This document shows positions 7,727 through 8,669 of a stretch of 8,669 bases of DNA, piece by piece. This DNA is from JAQVEB01 sp028698105 (GTDB taxonomy: Bacteria; Bacteroidota; Bacteroidia; Bacteroidales; Dysgonomonadaceae). The DNA lies in the NCBI GenBank assembly GCA_964293155.1, contig CAXYYA010000079.1, forward strand, positions 1 to 8,669, written 5' to 3'. Numbering within the stretch: position 1 is the stretch's first letter; each line of letters opens with the position of its first letter. The position numbers and the translations under genes were made by a program. The notes beneath the pieces are model-generated. The model ran no database searches. It worked only from the letters and a program-made list of their open reading frames with translations, and was not told where the DNA came from.

Positions 7727-7792
7727 CACTTTTGTTCCAAGTTAATACTTCAACAGTTTTTAACCGGTAAATTGATATTCACAGGCTTTACC

Positions 7793-8536
7793 TTACTTCT
7801 TCCGACTTTTATTCAGCGTATTTTTCGCCTTCTTTTTATCGAACCGGTACAGACGGGGAGCTCTGTAAGGAACATCTTTCTGAACTTCGTTCAATTGTTC
7901 CAGTCCTTCAACCTGGAGCATCTTCTTCTGGAAGTTGCGCACGTCCGATTTGGTTTCGAGAACAATGTCGTACAAGTTACGAAGCTGTGTCATAGTGAAT
8001 TTTTGGGGCAATAACTCGAAAAGGGTATAAGGTTCCAGCATTACTTTGTGCCGGATGTGTTTGAGCGCTTCTTCGGCAATCTGGTTGTGATCGAAGGCGA
8101 GCTTCATGGTCTTTAGGGTTTTTATGTCGTACCAACGTGCGGTAGTATTTTCGGATTCGAAAATAATCTTCCTGCTGATCTTGATGAGGGCTACATAACC
8201 TACGGTTACAATACGCCCGATCTCCAGTTGCGTGGTTTTCTCAAGCCAGTTTTTGTCTCGCGGGTTACTGGTTCGTTTTGGATCACCGAAACTATGGAAC
8301 TGACTTAAAAAGATATTTTTTAGGCCTGTTAACTCGTTTAAAATGCGTGTGGCGGCCGTATCAAGGTCTTCATCTTCGTAAATAATGCTTCCCGGTAATT
8401 TTTTGTCGCTGAAATTATCGTTATTTTCGCTTATGATCCGTTCGATCAACAAAACTTTTAATTTTTCACCGTCAAACCCGAACACAACACAATCAACCGA
8501 TACATGGGGATTGTATTTCATCATTTCATTGCTCAT
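7793..8536 (-). CDS. Nudix-fold transcriptional regulator of the NrtR/AraR type, catalytically degenerate
   Basis: The 247-residue protein has an N-terminal Nudix domain (about 10-145) and a C-terminal winged-helix region (about 165-225, around LFELLPQKFTMTQLRNLYD), the layout of NrtR-family repressors. The N-terminal VSVDCVVFGFDGEKLKVLLI is typical. The Nudix box starts at LPGS (47-50), but the REUxEE core reads R64-I65-L66-N67-E68-L69, so two metal-binding glutamates are replaced and hydrolase activity is probably lost. In this family the Nudix domain then serves as a ligand sensor; relatives bind ADP-ribose (NrtR) or, in Bacteroides, arabinose (AraR). The effector here is unknown. A basic tail (KKKAKNTLNKSRKK) ends the protein. 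The start at 8536 is preferred; an ATG at 8541 gives only ATGGAATGA, while Met5 and Met6 are alternatives. It has its own promoter and lies 638 bp from the SusC start, so it is likely monocistronic. Targets may include its own promoter or nearby sugar genes. Confidence 0.85.
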   Translation of the reverse strand: MSNEMMKYNPHVSVDCVVFGFDGEKLKVLLIERIISENNDNFSDKKLPGSIIYEDEDLDTAATRILNELTGLKNIFLSQFHSFGDPKRTSNPRDKNWLEKTTQLEIGRIVTVGYVALIKISRKIIFESENTTARWYDIKTLKTMKLAFDHNQIAEEALKHIRHKVMLEPYTLFELLPQKFTMTQLRNLYDIVLETKSDVRNFQKKMLQVEGLEQLNEVQKDVPYRAPRLYRFDKKKAKNTLNKSRKK

Positions 8537-8557
8537 TCCATGTTATTTTTAAAAACA

Positions 8558-8587
8558 CAAAGTTATCAAAAAAAACTTCTAAAGCAA
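8558..8587 (-). promoter_or_regulatory. Promoter of the Nudix regulator gene (-33 TTG, -7 TAACTTTG)
   Basis: On the minus strand TAACTTTG (8565-8558) matches the Bacteroidota -7 consensus TAnnTTTG exactly, and TTG (8587-8585) lies 19 bp upstream of it, the expected -33 distance. The -7 element ends 21 bp before the ATG at 8536, giving a very short leader. The -33 TTG sits in the loop of the perfect inverted repeat at 8572-8602, so a protein bound to that repeat would block polymerase. Confidence 0.6.
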
Positions 8588-8602
8588 TTCTTTAGAAGTT
8601 TT
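8572..8602. promoter_or_regulatory. Perfect 13-bp-arm inverted repeat over the regulator's -33 region
   Basis: AAAACTTCTAAAG (8572-8584) and CTTTAGAAGTTTT (8590-8602) are exact reverse complements around the five-base spacer CAATT. Position over the -33 element suggests an operator, perhaps for autoregulation by the Nudix regulator. The arms begin with A4 and end with T4, so the repeat could also work as a bidirectional intrinsic terminator for a transcript entering from beyond 8669. The stem core is AT-rich, which makes a terminator somewhat less likely. Confidence 0.5.
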
Positions 8603-8635
8603 AAATATTTCATTTTGTCTCGTCCTGAAATAGCG

Positions 8636-8654
8636 TTACACAAAAAAAGTGTAA
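8636..8654. promoter_or_regulatory. Inverted repeat TTACAC-A7-GTGTAA, candidate operator
   Basis: Two six-base arms, TTACAC (8636-8641) and GTGTAA (8649-8654), are exact reverse complements separated by seven A residues. The repeat ends three bases before a plus-strand ATG at 8658, in what may be a divergent intergenic region. The spaced-dyad form resembles a site for a dimeric DNA-binding protein. The arms are short and no match to a known motif is claimed. Confidence 0.3.
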
Positions 8655-8657
8655 ATT

Positions 8658-8669
8658 ATGGAAGAGATT
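8658..8669 (+). CDS. Possible first codons of a divergent gene, cut by the window edge
   Basis: ATG GAA GAG ATT (MEEI) runs to the last base of the window without a stop. The context is AT-rich, as at other starts here, and the position facing away from the Nudix regulator gene would suit a divergently transcribed neighbour. Four codons cannot establish a gene, and I see no exact plus-strand -7 consensus just upstream. Confidence 0.15.

Larger units (their letters stand above)
7498..7792. other. Gene-free stretch downstream of the Nudix regulator gene
   Basis: No convincing intact gene, tRNA, rRNA or insertion sequence is visible here. The stretch holds the possible plus-strand gene relic (7548-7697) and a hairpin terminator candidate (7696-7726). 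Its right part (about 7600-7790) is visibly richer in G and C than the very AT-rich 7155-7500 segment, which is compatible with former coding sequence. Short open frames on either strand have no recognisable motifs. Confidence 0.5.

Noticed and set aside
7690..7770. Plus-strand 26-codon open frame (MNKNSTYVPDD...)
   Set aside because: Too short to support, overlaps the GC-rich hairpin and the relic's stop, and shows no recognisable motif.
7766..7792. GGTAAA/TTTACC inverted repeat just after the regulator stop as a terminator
   Set aside because: Arms of six bases with a 15-base loop and no T run are too weak; the hairpin at 7707-7726 is the better candidate.
7793..8536. Naming the Nudix regulator AraR and the locus an arabinose or pectin PUL
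   Set aside because: The family match is good, but no arabinose catabolic gene or CAZyme is in view, so a specific name or substrate would be a guess.

Overview
The window looks like part of a polysaccharide utilization locus (PUL) from a member of the Bacteroidota, most likely the order Bacteroidales. The evidence is a SusC-type TonB-dependent transporter followed directly by its SusD-type lipoprotein, AT-rich start regions without Shine-Dalgarno sequences, and Bacteroidota-type promoter elements (TAnnTTTG at -7, TTG near -33). All four protein genes lie on the minus strand, so transcription runs from high to low coordinates. Genus and glycan substrate cannot be read from this sequence.

Layout in the direction of transcription. 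8541-8669: a short regulatory region with a -7/-33 promoter, a perfect 13-bp-arm hairpin overlapping the -33 element, a second inverted repeat (TTACAC-A7-GTGTAA), and possibly the first codons of a divergent plus-strand gene at the window edge. 7793-8536: a Nudix-fold transcription factor of the NrtR/AraR type whose Nudix box has lost catalytic residues. 7155-7792: a 638-bp gap holding a hairpin terminator candidate, a possible decayed plus-strand gene end, a cluster of TTGTA/TACAA half-sites, a 16-bp palindrome and the putative promoter and leader of the transport operon. 4050-7154: full-length SusC-like transporter. 2100-4037: SusD-like lipoprotein, 12 bp downstream. 1-2064: a second, divergent SusC-like protein, 35 bp further downstream and cut by the window edge.

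Together the first SusC/SusD pair should form an outer-membrane glycan uptake complex: a lipoprotein lid over a TonB-driven barrel. The second SusC is not a copy of the first. It lacks the N-terminal carboxypeptidase-regulatory-like domain and has a shortened plug. A partner SusD and degradative enzymes would be expected beyond position 1, but are not visible. The Nudix regulator is the only regulator in view. Its relatives control sugar catabolism in Bacteroidota, so it may respond to a sugar derivative, but nothing here proves that it controls the transport operon.

Most follow-up value lies in the non-coding gap (palindromes, repeated sites, gene relic, structured leader), the degenerate Nudix box and the unusual second SusC. 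I did not find a clearly new system; the genes belong to known families.
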